This document shows positions 13,329 to 21,823 of a DNA stretch of 64,000 bases, piece after piece. The stretch lies in assembly GCF_009914055.1 (NCBI RefSeq), contig NZ_CP028271.1:186001-250000 (forward strand). The letters run 5' to 3'. The stretch's first letter is position 1. Each line of letters opens with the position of its first letter. Origin of the DNA: Mixta intestinalis. Its GTDB lineage: Bacteria; Pseudomonadota; Gammaproteobacteria; Enterobacterales; Enterobacteriaceae. The position numbers were made by a program, and so were the translations under genes. The notes beneath the pieces are model-generated. The model saw only the letters and a program-made list of their open reading frames with translations. It ran no database searches and was not told the origin of the DNA.

Positions 13329-14063
13329 ATGAAGCCTGCTAAATCACGTAAGTCTCTGGCAGCGCCGCTTTCATGGCGCGACATGCCGTGGGGAGAATCG
13401 TTTCGCGACGCCTTATCCCATCATCTACAGCCTTGCCTTGGCAAGCTGTATGGCTTTCATCTGCTAAAAATCGGCAACCTGAGCGCGGAAATCGATACGC
13501 AAAACTGTGCGATATCCCATCAGGTTAGCGTAGGCGAAACGGGGCAGGGTGTGCAGGTTATTGCCGATCCGTTGCATCTGCCTTTTGAAGCTAAATCGGT
13601 AGATGCCTGCTTGCTGGCACATACGTTAAGCTGGAGTCACGATCCGCACCGCATTCTACGTGAAGTCGATCGCGTTCTGATTGATGATGGCTGGGTGATT
13701 CTTACCGGTTTTAATCCGCTGAGCCTGTTGGGAATGGGAAAACTAATTCCAGGCCTGCATCGACGTGCGCCATGGAATGGCAGGATGTTCAGCCAGATGC
13801 GCCTGCTGGACTGGCTAAGCCTGCTGAATTATGAGGTGGTTTACCGCAGCCGCTTTCAGGTAGTGCCCTGGAATCGCCAGGGCGGAAAGGTCATCAGCGC
13901 GCATGTTCCGGCGCTGGGCTGCATTAATATCATGGTGGCGCGCAAGCGCACGCTGCCGCTAACCATGACGCCCGCTAAAAAACGCACCGGGCAGGTAAAA
14001 CTACGTGCAACGGTCAACGCAGCCAGACAGCTACGCAAACTGGACGATCAGGACTCCGGCTGA
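13329..14063 (+). CDS. yafS: SAM-dependent methyltransferase-like protein YafS
   Basis: 244-residue class I methyltransferase-fold protein. The region VDACLLAHTLSWSHDPHRIL followed by EVDRVLIDDGWVILTGFNP is the Methyltransf_11 core (about 85-135). Sits between gloB and rnhA, and its 3' end overlaps convergent rnhA by 16 bases. In E. coli yafS is uncharacterised; no substrate can be assigned. Confidence 0.9.
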   Translation: MKPAKSRKSLAAPLSWRDMPWGESFRDALSHHLQPCLGKLYGFHLLKIGNLSAEIDTQNCAISHQVSVGETGQGVQVIADPLHLPFEAKSVDACLLAHTLSWSHDPHRILREVDRVLIDDGWVILTGFNPLSLLGMGKLIPGLHRRAPWNGRMFSQMRLLDWLSLLNYEVVYRSRFQVVPWNRQGGKVISAHVPALGCINIMVARKRTLPLTMTPAKKRTGQVKLRATVNAARQLRKLDDQDSG

Positions 14064-14515
14064 TAACCGATATCTTCAAAGGCTGGATTGCTGGCGGCAG
14101 ATCGCGCCAGCTCATCGCAGCGTTCGTTCTCCGCATGCCCCGCATGGCCTTTTACCCATTCCCAGTGGATTTGATGATGGCTCAGCGCCGCATCCAGCCG
14201 TTGCCACAGGTCGACATTTTTTACCGGTTTTTTATCGGCGGTTTTCCAGCCGCGCTTTTTCCAGTTATGAATCCAGCTGGTGATCCCCTGGCGCAGATAC
14301 TGGCTGTCGGTGCTAAGCGTCACTTCACAGGGCTGCGTCAGCGCTTCCAGCGCGACAATCGCCGCCATCATCTCCATACGGTTATTGGTAGTGCGATAAA
14401 AACCGGCGCTAAAGGTTTTTTCATGCTGGCGATAGCGTAAAATAGCACCATATCCGCCAGGGCCGGGGTTACCGAGGCAGGAGCCATCGGTGAAAATTTC
14501 TACCTGTTTGCGCAT
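14048..14515 (-). CDS. rnhA: ribonuclease HI
   Basis: Degrades RNA in RNA-DNA hybrids. The 155 residues start at MRKQVEIFTDGSCLGNPGPG (14515). A longer frame exists, but the family begins here. Catalytic residues are D in FTDGSC, E in NNRMEMMA, D in STDSQY and the H/D of KGHAGHAENERCDELA. Its promoter region overlaps that of divergent dnaQ, as in E. coli. Confidence 0.97.
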   Translation of the reverse strand: MRKQVEIFTDGSCLGNPGPGGYGAILRYRQHEKTFSAGFYRTTNNRMEMMAAIVALEALTQPCEVTLSTDSQYLRQGITSWIHNWKKRGWKTADKKPVKNVDLWQRLDAALSHHQIHWEWVKGHAGHAENERCDELARSAASNPAFEDIGYQPES

Positions 14516-14567
14516 CTCTGGTAGACTTCCTCCTGATAAAACGCCAAGTCTGACATAAACGAGCCTT

Positions 14568-15296
14568 ATGAGCACAGCAATTACACGCCAGATCGTTCTC
14601 GATACAGAAACCACCGGTATGAACATGGTGGGAGTACACTATGAAGGCCATCGCATTATTGAAATCGGTGCGGTAGAGATCGTCAATCGCCGTTTGACCG
14701 GCAATAATTTTCATATGTACCTGAAACCCGATCGGCTGGTCGATCCAGAGGCATTCGGCGTACACGGCATCGCCGATGAGTTTTTAGCCGATAAACCCAC
14801 TTTCAGCGATATTGCCGACGAGTTTCTGGAATACATTCGCGGTGCTGAGCTGGTGATCCATAACGCGGCGTTCGATATCGGCTTTATGGACTATGAGTTC
14901 GACAAGCTAAAGCGCGGCATCGGTAAAACGGAAACGTTTTGCCAGATTACCGATAGCCTGCAAATGGCGCGTAAGCTGTTTCCCGGCAAGCGTAACAGCC
15001 TGGATGCGCTCTGTTCGCGCTACGAGATTGATAACAGCAAGCGAACCCTGCACGGCGCATTGCTCGATGCCGAGATCCTCGCCGAAGTTTTCCTGACGAT
15101 GACCGGCGGGCAAACCTCGCTGGCTTTCTCTATGGAAGGGGAGCAGCAGCAGAATGCCAGCGGCGAAACCATCCAGCGCGTATCACGTACTTCAGGGCTG
15201 CGTGTGGTAGCCGCCAGCGATGAAGAAGTGATGGCACATGAACAACGTCTCGATCTGGTGATGAAAAAGGGCGGCAGCTGCCTGTGGCGGGCATAA
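14568..15296 (+). CDS. dnaQ: DNA polymerase III epsilon subunit (3'-5' proofreading exonuclease)
   Basis: Proofreading subunit of DNA polymerase III. Exo I motif is VLDTETTGM, Exo II is IHNAAFDIGFMDYE, and Exo III (HxAxxD type) is HGALLDAEIL. The C-terminal polymerase-binding tail has the usual QRVSRTSGLRVV region. 242 residues. Precedes tRNA-Asp as in E. coli dnaQ-aspV. Confidence 0.97.
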   Translation: MSTAITRQIVLDTETTGMNMVGVHYEGHRIIEIGAVEIVNRRLTGNNFHMYLKPDRLVDPEAFGVHGIADEFLADKPTFSDIADEFLEYIRGAELVIHNAAFDIGFMDYEFDKLKRGIGKTETFCQITDSLQMARKLFPGKRNSLDALCSRYEIDNSKRTLHGALLDAEILAEVFLTMTGGQTSLAFSMEGEQQQNASGETIQRVSRTSGLRVVAASDEEVMAHEQRLDLVMKKGGSCLWRA

Positions 15297-15429
15297 ATTC
15301 ATCATTTTGCTGCTAAAAAAAACGGATAGACGAAAAAGCAGGCAAACGATCGCGCTGAAGAGAAAAAGCGTTGACGCCTGGGGCAACACCCCTTAATATG
15401 CGCCTCGTTCCCGACGGGGAACACAGCGC

Positions 15430-15506
15430 GGTGCGGTAGTTCAGTCGGTTAGAATACCGGCCTGTCACGCCGGGGGTCGCGGGTTCGAGTCCCGTCCGCA
15501 CCGCCA
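15430..15506 (+). tRNA. aspV: tRNA-Asp (anticodon GTC), aspV position
   Basis: 77-nt cloverleaf with acceptor stem GGTGCGG/CCGCACC, anticodon GTC and encoded CCA. It follows dnaQ as in E. coli. The DNA between this tRNA and yafV is about 31.7 kb of accessory genes, so the tRNA marks the edge of a variable region. I did not find a duplicated tRNA 3' end that would mark an integrase attachment site, and there is no integrase. Confidence 0.96.
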
Positions 15507-15515
15507 ACTATTCAG

Positions 15516-15546
15516 AAAGGCCGATTCAGCAATGAATCGGCCTTTT
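15516..15546 (+). terminator. terminator after aspV tRNA
   Basis: Hairpin AAAGGCCGATTCA / TGAATCGGCCTTTT just after the tRNA. The following 220 bp up to 15768 contain no gene I can support. Confidence 0.85.
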
Positions 15547-15767
15547 GCTTTTTGTTTTCCACCCGAAATCCTCCCGTTTATTCCTCCTGTATCACCTTTC
15601 CTTCAGGCTGCATTTTTTTGTCAGCGATAAACCACAACAGCAACATAATCCTGCCACAGCACAAACATGGCTAGCTTCTTCCGCCAGCACCCGTGACAAC
15701 ATGAGATCTCTTTTCTGGCCGGGGTTCCTCTCCGGCAGTCAGCTTCAGGGGATAAGGTTGTTAAGCG

Positions 15768-16883
15768 ATGGCGAGCTATTTTTTTTCCATTCCTAAAATC
15801 TTTTTTGGCGAGGAAGCGATCGGGGCGCTGCGTCGGTTGAATCATAAAAAAGTTGGGATTGTTACCGACAGCTTTATGGCATCCTCAGGTAAAACTCGCT
15901 ATTTAATCAACCAGATGCCGTTAGCGTCCGTCTCCATCTTCAGCGAGGTGAAACCCGATCCCGACATCAACATTCTGCATGCTGGTGCCGCGCAGTTTAA
16001 ATCCTTCAGGCCTGACGTCATTATCGCTCTTGGCGGCGGCTCATCCTTAGATGCCGCTAAAGGCATTAAGGTCACGCTGGAAGAATATTTTACCGATACG
16101 GCGATTGAGCTGATTGCTATTCCCACTACCAGCGGCTCCGGTTCTGAGGTGACCTCTTACGCCATCATTTCCGATCCACAAAACGGACGGAAATATCCGC
16201 TCATCGCGCATGAGCTGGTGCCCGACTGCGCCATCCTCGATCCGCAGCTGGTGTTATCGGTGCCGCGTCAGGTGGCGGTGGATACCGGTATGGACGTGCT
16301 GACGCATGCGATTGAAGCGCTGGTTTCAACCGGTGCCAATGATTTCAGCGATGCACTGGCGGAAAAAGCGATAGCGCTGACCTGGCAATATCTGCCTCAG
16401 GTATTCCGCGACGAGCAGGATATTCAGGCACGTACCCATATGCATAACGCCTCCTGTATGGCGGGTATGGCGTTCAATGCGGCGGGGTTGGGGCTGGTGC
16501 ACGGCATGGCGCACGCGATCGGTGGGATGCTGCATATCCCGCACGGCAAAATCAATGCCATGCTGCTGCCGCTGATTATCGAATTCAACGCAGAGCGCTC
16601 AGCCTGCGCCCGGGAACGCTATCTCAAATGCGCTGCCATTATGGGCATCCGGGATCGCTCACCGCAGCAAACAATACGGCAGCTGATCGCCAGCATTCGC
16701 GATATCAATCGCCACTTTGGTATTCCTGCCACGCTGGCGGAGCTGGGCAAAGATCTCTCCGGTTTCGCCGCGTTACGTTCGCAGCTGATTGCCGCCGCGC
16801 TGGCGGATGGGTGCACCGCATCCAACCCCTGCCAGCCCGTTGCCGCAGAGGTTGACGGATTACTGACGCGCATCGCCGGATAA
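15768..16883 (+). CDS. iron-containing alcohol dehydrogenase of the microcompartment (PduQ/CutO/EutG-like)
   Basis: 371-residue group III Fe-dependent alcohol dehydrogenase. The nucleotide-binding motif IALGGGSSLDAAKG is at about 85-98. Metal ligands lie in VDTGMDVLTHAIEAL and in GLVHGMAHAIGG...HIPHG. In such loci the enzyme reduces the aldehyde product to an alcohol and regenerates NAD+ for the aldehyde dehydrogenase inside the shell. First gene of the microcompartment cluster, 80 bp before pduL. The role is inferred from the neighbours. Confidence 0.9.
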   Translation: MASYFFSIPKIFFGEEAIGALRRLNHKKVGIVTDSFMASSGKTRYLINQMPLASVSIFSEVKPDPDINILHAGAAQFKSFRPDVIIALGGGSSLDAAKGIKVTLEEYFTDTAIELIAIPTTSGSGSEVTSYAIISDPQNGRKYPLIAHELVPDCAILDPQLVLSVPRQVAVDTGMDVLTHAIEALVSTGANDFSDALAEKAIALTWQYLPQVFRDEQDIQARTHMHNASCMAGMAFNAAGLGLVHGMAHAIGGMLHIPHGKINAMLLPLIIEFNAERSACARERYLKCAAIMGIRDRSPQQTIRQLIASIRDINRHFGIPATLAELGKDLSGFAALRSQLIAAALADGCTASNPCQPVAAEVDGLLTRIAG

Positions 16884-16962
16884 ATTAGTTCTGGCGGAGC
16901 GTTGCGCCAGCCTCTCTGTCAGGCTGGCGCGCCATCTCATTACTTTTCAGGTCGTTGACGTT

Positions 16963-17655
16963 ATGAATTACAACCAGCAGCAAGCCGAATGGATTACACA
17001 ACAAATTTTGCAGGAGCTGGCAGCGAACGGCTCATGGGCCATTGCTGAACAGCCCAGTGCGCCGCAAACGCTGGCGATCCCGATCGGTATCTCTAATCGC
17101 CACGTTCATCTCAGCCGTGAAGATATGAATGCCCTGTTTGGTTACGGCGCTGAGCTGACGCCGATGAAAGCGGTAAAACAGCCGGGTCAGTATGCCGCCG
17201 AAGAAACGGTAACCCTGCGCGGGCCGAAAGGTGAATTAAGCAAAGTGCGGGTACTTGGTCCATTGCGCAGCAGTACCCAGGTTGAAATCTCCGTTTCTGA
17301 TGGCTTTGCGCTTGGCGTAAAAGCGCCGGTGCGGATGTCAGGTGATTTGCAGGGATCGCCGGGGATAGAAATTATCGGCCCGCGTGGGCGGGTAGTGAAA
17401 ACTGACGGCGTCATTGTCGCCTGGCGTCATATCCATATCTCTCCCGCCGATGCACAACGCTTTGGCCTGCGTGACGGCATGGAAATCGACGTGCGCACGG
17501 CAGGGCAGCGCGGCGGCGTGCTGAGCCGCGTGGTAGTGCGCGTCAGCGCGGATGCGGTACTGGAAATGCACATCGACGTAGAAGAGGCGAACGCCTTTGG
17601 CTTGCGCAACGGCGATTGTGTCAGCCGTGTAATGACGGAAACGTGCAATGGTTGA
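16963..17655 (+). CDS. pduL: phosphate propanoyltransferase PduL
   Basis: Microcompartment-type phosphotransacylase converting propanoyl-CoA (or acetyl-CoA) plus phosphate into acyl phosphate and free CoA. Zinc-site histidines are in SNRHVHLSRED (about 43-53) and WRHIHIS (about 150-156); the two beta-barrel halves flank them. Residues 1-21 form an amphipathic helix (QQAEWITQQILQELA) like known encapsulation peptides, so the enzyme is probably luminal. 230 residues, usual length. Confidence 0.93.
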   Translation: MNYNQQQAEWITQQILQELAANGSWAIAEQPSAPQTLAIPIGISNRHVHLSREDMNALFGYGAELTPMKAVKQPGQYAAEETVTLRGPKGELSKVRVLGPLRSSTQVEISVSDGFALGVKAPVRMSGDLQGSPGIEIIGPRGRVVKTDGVIVAWRHIHISPADAQRFGLRDGMEIDVRTAGQRGGVLSRVVVRVSADAVLEMHIDVEEANAFGLRNGDCVSRVMTETCNG

Positions 17656-17718
17656 ATGCCCGCCACGCTGGTGGCCGCTGAAGCGCGGTTACCGCCTTCT
17701 GCGTTAAGGAGTGACACC

Positions 17719-18438
17719 ATGGATCAACATTCACTCTCGCGCCTGCTGGACCAGATTATTGCAGAGCTTCTGGCGCAGAAAAAGCAGCAACAAACCCATG
17801 ACCGCATAATGAAAGTGGTCATCAGCGGTGAGGATCTCGTCACGCTGCCCGCCACGCTGGATGCGCTTAGCGCGCTGGCTCGCAGCGGCTATGGCCTGTC
17901 GCTGGCATTTTCCTGGAGCGCCTCCCACTCATCGTTGCGTCCGGCCTGCCTGAACGGGCTGGCGCAGCGGGGAATTACAGCGTGGCAGGATGACAGCGAG
18001 CCGGTACCGGGTGATACCTCTTTTCACGGGGTGTATCTGCCCGCGCTCTCCAGCAACAGCCTGAGCAAAATTGCGTTGGGTATTCGTGACAACCTGGTTT
18101 GCCGCTGGGCCTTTCATGCGCTGGGCCTGAATAAGCAGGTTATCGTCACACCGAATGCGGAATACCGCAGCGATACCACCTGCGCCTTCTCCGCCGCGCT
18201 GCGCGCGCGCCTGATGAGCTATGCCGCCACGCTGGTGGAGTATGGCATCACGGTAATCGGTCAGACCAACAGCAACGGCGGTGCTCAGAAAGCGTCTGGC
18301 GCACAACCGCTTATTACGCTCAGCGATGTACGCCAGCACCGGGCAGGCGAGGCGTTGCATATCGATAGCCGCACGCTGATTACGCCCGCCGCGCGCGATG
18401 AGATTCAACGGCGCGGCATCGTCGTCATACCAAATTAA
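17719..18438 (+). CDS. microcompartment-associated protein, flavoprotein-like
   Basis: 239 residues from ATG at 17719, which follows an AAGGA ribosome site; the open frame begins 63 bp earlier. I recognise it only as the kind of hypothetical or flavoprotein-like protein often found in microcompartment clusters. A Rossmann-like pattern (VVISGEDL..., then VIVTPNAEYRSDTT) suggests a flavodoxin/decarboxylase-like fold, but this is weak. The first 25 residues (LSRLLDQIIAELLAQ) look like an encapsulation peptide, suggesting cargo. Function unknown. Confidence 0.7.
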   Translation: MDQHSLSRLLDQIIAELLAQKKQQQTHDRIMKVVISGEDLVTLPATLDALSALARSGYGLSLAFSWSASHSSLRPACLNGLAQRGITAWQDDSEPVPGDTSFHGVYLPALSSNSLSKIALGIRDNLVCRWAFHALGLNKQVIVTPNAEYRSDTTCAFSAALRARLMSYAATLVEYGITVIGQTNSNGGAQKASGAQPLITLSDVRQHRAGEALHIDSRTLITPAARDEIQRRGIVVIPN

Positions 18439-18449
18439 CAGGGGGAACT

Positions 18450-18722
18450 ATGTATCTGGCAAAGGTTACCGGGGCGCTGGTTTCGACCACCAAACACGCT
18501 TCGCTCTATGGCGCAAAGCTGCTGATGGTCGTTCCCCTTAATGAACAGCGTCAGCCCAGCGGAGCCGCACAGGTAGCCGTCGATTTTGTCGGCGCGGGTA
18601 ACGGCGAAACGGTGATTGTGACCACCGGCAGTTCGGCCCGCATGAGCGCCACTCAGGAAAACTCGGTTATTGATGCCGCCGTGGTCGGTATTGTCGACGC
18701 GCTCGATTGCATCGATCGGTAA
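18450..18722 (+). CDS. microcompartment vertex protein (EutN/CcmL family)
   Basis: 90-residue pentameric shell protein that closes the 12 vertices of a polyhedral microcompartment. The family signature runs from MYLAKVTGALVSTTKHASLYG through LMVVPL to VDFVGAGNGETVIVTTGSSA. Starts 11 bp after the preceding gene. Only one such gene is seen in the locus, enough for a closed shell. Confidence 0.95.
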   Translation: MYLAKVTGALVSTTKHASLYGAKLLMVVPLNEQRQPSGAAQVAVDFVGAGNGETVIVTTGSSARMSATQENSVIDAAVVGIVDALDCIDR

Positions 18723-18744
18723 CCCAATAGCGAGAGGAAACACC

Positions 18745-19245
18745 ATGAAACAGGCTCTCCATAGCGATATCGAGCAACGTATCAACGAAGCCGTTGCTCG
18801 CCATCTGGCGGCAGAACGGCGCACCTTTAACCTGAACGATGCGGCTCTGCTGGCTGCCTGCGCCCGCGAAGCGGCGGAAAGCTGCCGGGTGCCGATTGTC
18901 TTTAGCCTGGTGGATGCCGCAGGGCAGCAACGTTACTTCTTCAGCATGGATAACGCGCTGCTGGTAAGCCACACGCTGGCCGGGCAAAAAGCCTGGACGG
19001 CGGCGGCAATGAAAATGGCAACCCACGAACTGACCGATAAGGTGCAGTCGGGCGGCCCACTTTACGGGCTGCAACATACGCCGGGCGTTTGCTGTCTGGG
19101 CGGTGGGCTTCCCTGCTGGTCGCAGGGCGTACTGTTGGGTGCTATTGGCATCAGCGGCGGCAGCGTTGAGGAAGATATTGCTATCGCCAGCGCTGCTCTG
19201 GCGCGTTTCAGCCGCGAACATTTTCCCCTTACGCCATCGGTTTGA
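18745..19245 (+). CDS. GlcG/HbpS/PduO C-terminal-like protein
   Basis: 166 residues from ATG at 18745 after an AGAGGA ribosome site. The GlcG/PduO-C fold is shown by VPIVFSLVDAAGQQRYFFSMD and GGLPCWSQGVLLGAIGISGG. In PduO this domain follows a cobalamin adenosyltransferase domain. Here it stands alone, which fits a B12-independent pathway. Stand-alone members bind heme or stabilise partners, but the role in microcompartments is not settled. An N-terminal helix (IEQRINEAVARHLAAE) could again be a targeting helix. Confidence 0.85.
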   Translation: MKQALHSDIEQRINEAVARHLAAERRTFNLNDAALLAACAREAAESCRVPIVFSLVDAAGQQRYFFSMDNALLVSHTLAGQKAWTAAAMKMATHELTDKVQSGGPLYGLQHTPGVCCLGGGLPCWSQGVLLGAIGISGGSVEEDIAIASAALARFSREHFPLTPSV

Positions 19246-19276
19246 TGGTTTTAATGATGTACAGACAGAGGTCATC

Positions 19277-20485
19277 ATGTCTTTAGCTTCACTGGTTTTA
19301 GTTATTAACTGCGGATCGTCCTCCCTTAAATTTTCGTTGATCCCACTTAACGACGATGCGCCGCTGCTCTCCGGGCTGGCGGAAAAAATCGGCCTGCCGG
19401 AGGCCTGCATCACCTTTAAAGATGCGGAGGGGAAAACCACCCAGCCGCTGAATGAATCCAGCCACGGCAGCGCGCTGAAGGCGCTGTTTGCCAGGCTCGA
19501 TCGCCAGGGGCTGCTGCCGAAGGTCAGCGCCATTGGTCACCGCGTCGCCCACGGCGGCAGCGATTTTAAACAGTCCGTGCTGCTGGATGACGCAGTAATT
19601 GCGCGCATTCGCGAGCTTGCCGTGCTGGCACCGCTGCACAATCCGGCCAATCTGATCGGGATTGAAGCGGCTATGGCGCTACTGCCAGGCCTGCCGCAGG
19701 TGGCGGTATTCGATACCGCTTTCCACCAGACGCTGCCGCCGGAAGCCTATACCTATGCCATTCCGCTGGAGTATCAACAGCAGCATCAGGTGAGACGCTA
19801 CGGCTTTCATGGCACCTCGCACCGTTTTATCGCGGCGGAAGCGGTGGCGCGCCTCGGGCTGGATCCCAACGATCACGGCATTCTTATCGCCCACCTCGGC
19901 AATGGCTCTTCGGTCTGCGCGGTGAAAAACGGCGTGAGCGTCGATACCTCAATGGGCATGACGCCGCTGGAAGGGCTGGTTATGGGCACCCGCTGTGGCG
20001 ATCTCGACGTTGGCGCGGCGGTTTATATCGCGCGCCGCACCGGCCAGACGCTGGAATCGCTCTACAAGATGGTTAACAGCGAGGCGGGGTTGTTGGGTCT
20101 GTCCGGGGTTTCCAGCGATTGCCGCACTCTGCAAGAGGCGCGTAGCGCGGGAGATAGCCGCGCGGCGCTGGCGATTGACGTGATGATTCATCGTCTGGCC
20201 CGTCACCTGGGCGCGCATCTGGCCTCACTGCATCGTTTTGACGCGCTGATTTTTACCGGCGGCATTGGGGAAAATTCCGCGCTGGTGCGTGAGCTGACAG
20301 CGCAGCGGCTGGCGGTCTTTGGCGTCAGGCTCGATGCGGAGAAAAATGCGCAGGCCGTTGGTGGACATGACGGCGTGATCTCGCAGCCTGATTCACCGAT
20401 CGTGGCGGTTATTCCGACCAATGAAGAGAAAATGATCGCACAGGATGCGGCTCAGCTTGCTGCTGCCCTGGCGAACGTAGCCTGA
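19277..20485 (+). CDS. acetate/propionate kinase (AckA/PduW family)
   Basis: Converts acyl phosphate plus ADP to acid plus ATP and so yields the ATP of the pathway. 402 residues from MSLASLVLVINCGSSSLKF (19277). Acetokinase signatures are the N-terminal NCGSSSLKF and the central RRYGFHGTSHRF; the ATP site has HLGNGSSVCAV and FTGGIGEN. The open frame extends 58 codons upstream inside the previous gene, but that start is not supported. Housekeeping ackA is normally next to pta, so this is a locus-specific copy. Confidence 0.93.
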   Translation: MSLASLVLVINCGSSSLKFSLIPLNDDAPLLSGLAEKIGLPEACITFKDAEGKTTQPLNESSHGSALKALFARLDRQGLLPKVSAIGHRVAHGGSDFKQSVLLDDAVIARIRELAVLAPLHNPANLIGIEAAMALLPGLPQVAVFDTAFHQTLPPEAYTYAIPLEYQQQHQVRRYGFHGTSHRFIAAEAVARLGLDPNDHGILIAHLGNGSSVCAVKNGVSVDTSMGMTPLEGLVMGTRCGDLDVGAAVYIARRTGQTLESLYKMVNSEAGLLGLSGVSSDCRTLQEARSAGDSRAALAIDVMIHRLARHLGAHLASLHRFDALIFTGGIGENSALVRELTAQRLAVFGVRLDAEKNAQAVGGHDGVISQPDSPIVAVIPTNEEKMIAQDAAQLAAALANVA

Positions 20486-20520
20486 TTCATTACGTGACGA
20501 TGACCTCAGGGAGGATTTTA

Positions 20521-20628
20521 TTGTCCGGCAGCCGTACGAAAAACAAGAAAGTCTCTCTGGCGGGCAAAACATTTTGTCCTGAGCGCAATAACATCGTAGT
20601 GCATGAAATCATTAGTGGCTGGATTTAA
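20521..20628 (+). CDS. possible 35-residue small ORF
   Basis: A TTG codon at 20521 sits 6 bases after GGGAGG, a good ribosome site, and opens a 35-codon frame ending at TAA 20626-20628. The peptide is basic at its N-terminus (SGSRTKNKKVSLAG) and matches nothing I know. It could be a small protein, a leader, or a decayed gene end in the 200-bp gap between the kinase and the first hexameric shell gene. Confidence 0.2.
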   Translation: MSGSRTKNKKVSLAGKTFCPERNNIVVHEIISGWI

Positions 20629-20685
20629 CCCACGGCGGTTATTCCACAAGGTGCTTTTACTTTTACCTGAAATAAAGAGGTCGTT

Positions 20686-20967
20686 ATGCAACAAGAAGCA
20701 TTAGGTATGGTTGAAACAAAAGGTCTGGTTTCTGCAATTGAAGCCGCAGATACCATGGTTAAATCCGCTAACGTCATGCTGGTTGGCTATGAAAAAATTG
20801 GCTCCGGTCTGGTAACCGTTATGGTGCGCGGCGACGTTGGCGCGGTTAAAGCGGCCACTGACGCAGGCTCCGCTGCGGCAAATAAAGTTGGCGAACTGGT
20901 TTCCGTACATGTTATTCCGCGCCCGCATATCGAAGTAGAAAAAATTCTGCCGAAAGCCGTCGGTTAA
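20686..20967 (+). CDS. microcompartment hexameric shell protein (BMC-H, PduA/CutN-like)
   Basis: 93-residue single BMC-domain protein forming hexagonal facet tiles. Typical strings are ALGMVETKGLVSAIEAADTM and the pore loop EKIGSGLVTVMVRGDVGAV. The pore loop contains GSG, as in the metabolite-permeable PduA class. Strong upstream AAAGAGG ribosome site. Starts the core part of the cluster. Confidence 0.96.
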   Translation: MQQEALGMVETKGLVSAIEAADTMVKSANVMLVGYEKIGSGLVTVMVRGDVGAVKAATDAGSAAANKVGELVSVHVIPRPHIEVEKILPKAVG

Positions 20968-20988
20968 TAACGCCAGAGGGTACTGACC

Positions 20989-21774
20989 ATGCGAGATAAT
21001 CTTGTTGAACAGATTATATCTGAAGTAATGAATAAACAGACCGATGCGAGCGCAAATAACAAAACGGCTGCCGACTTTACCGGCTGCGGCCTGACGGAAT
21101 TTGTCGGTACGGCCCTGGGACATACTATTGGGCTGGTTATTGCCAATGTCGATCATCAGTTACATGAAGTCATGAATATCGATAAGAAATATCGCTCAAT
21201 CGGTATCCTTGGCGCACGTACCGGGGCAGGACCGCATATTTTCGCGGCGGATGAGGCGATTAAAGCCACTAACAGCGAAATTCTTTCTATTGAGCTTGCC
21301 CGCGATACCGAAGGCGGCGGCGGACACGGTTGCTTAATTATTTTTGGCGCGACCGATGTGTCCGACGTCCGCCGTGCGGTTGAAGTGGCGCTCTCTGAAA
21401 TTGAACGCACCATGGGCGATGTTTACGGCTCACCGGCGGGCCACCTGGAGTTCCAGTATACCGCCCGTGCCAGCTATGCTCTGAACAAGGCGCTCGGCGC
21501 GCCGCTGGGCAAATCTTTCGGCATGACCTGCGCCTCGCCAGCGGCGATTGGCGTGGTGGTGGCAGATGCCGCAGCGAAAGCCGCCATCATCGATCCGGTC
21601 GGCTATGCCAGCCCGGCGAAAGGCACCAGCTTCAGTAACGAAGTCATCTTTACCTTCTCCGGTGATTCCGGTGCGGTACGTCAGGCGGTCATCGCGGCAA
21701 GAGAGGTTGGCAAGCAGCTGCTGTCAACGCTGGATCCGACGCCGCTTAAATCTACTACCACACCGTATATTTGA
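20989..21774 (+). CDS. microcompartment tandem-domain shell protein (BMC-T, PduB-like)
   Basis: 261-residue protein with two BMC domains forming a trimeric pseudo-hexamer. Strings AIGILGARTGAGPHIFAADEAIK (part) and MGDVYGSPAGHLEFQYTARA are typical of PduB. The N-terminal extension (NLVEQIISEVMNKQ) resembles the PduB N-terminus, which in Salmonella binds cargo to the shell. 21 bp after the BMC-H gene. Confidence 0.93.
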   Translation: MRDNLVEQIISEVMNKQTDASANNKTAADFTGCGLTEFVGTALGHTIGLVIANVDHQLHEVMNIDKKYRSIGILGARTGAGPHIFAADEAIKATNSEILSIELARDTEGGGGHGCLIIFGATDVSDVRRAVEVALSEIERTMGDVYGSPAGHLEFQYTARASYALNKALGAPLGKSFGMTCASPAAIGVVVADAAAKAAIIDPVGYASPAKGTSFSNEVIFTFSGDSGAVRQAVIAAREVGKQLLSTLDPTPLKSTTTPYI

Positions 21775-21823
21775 TGGCGAGCGGCAACGTGCATAATGCG
21801 TTGTGAAGTAAGGAAGGTTTAGC

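Noticed and set aside
15430..15506. Integration site (att) at the aspV tRNA
   Set aside because: No integrase gene and no repeated tRNA 3' end was found in the accessory region.
15545..15796. 83-codon frame between aspV tRNA and the ADH
   Set aside because: Very hydrophobic, irregular codon use; no ribosome site; overlaps the true ADH start.
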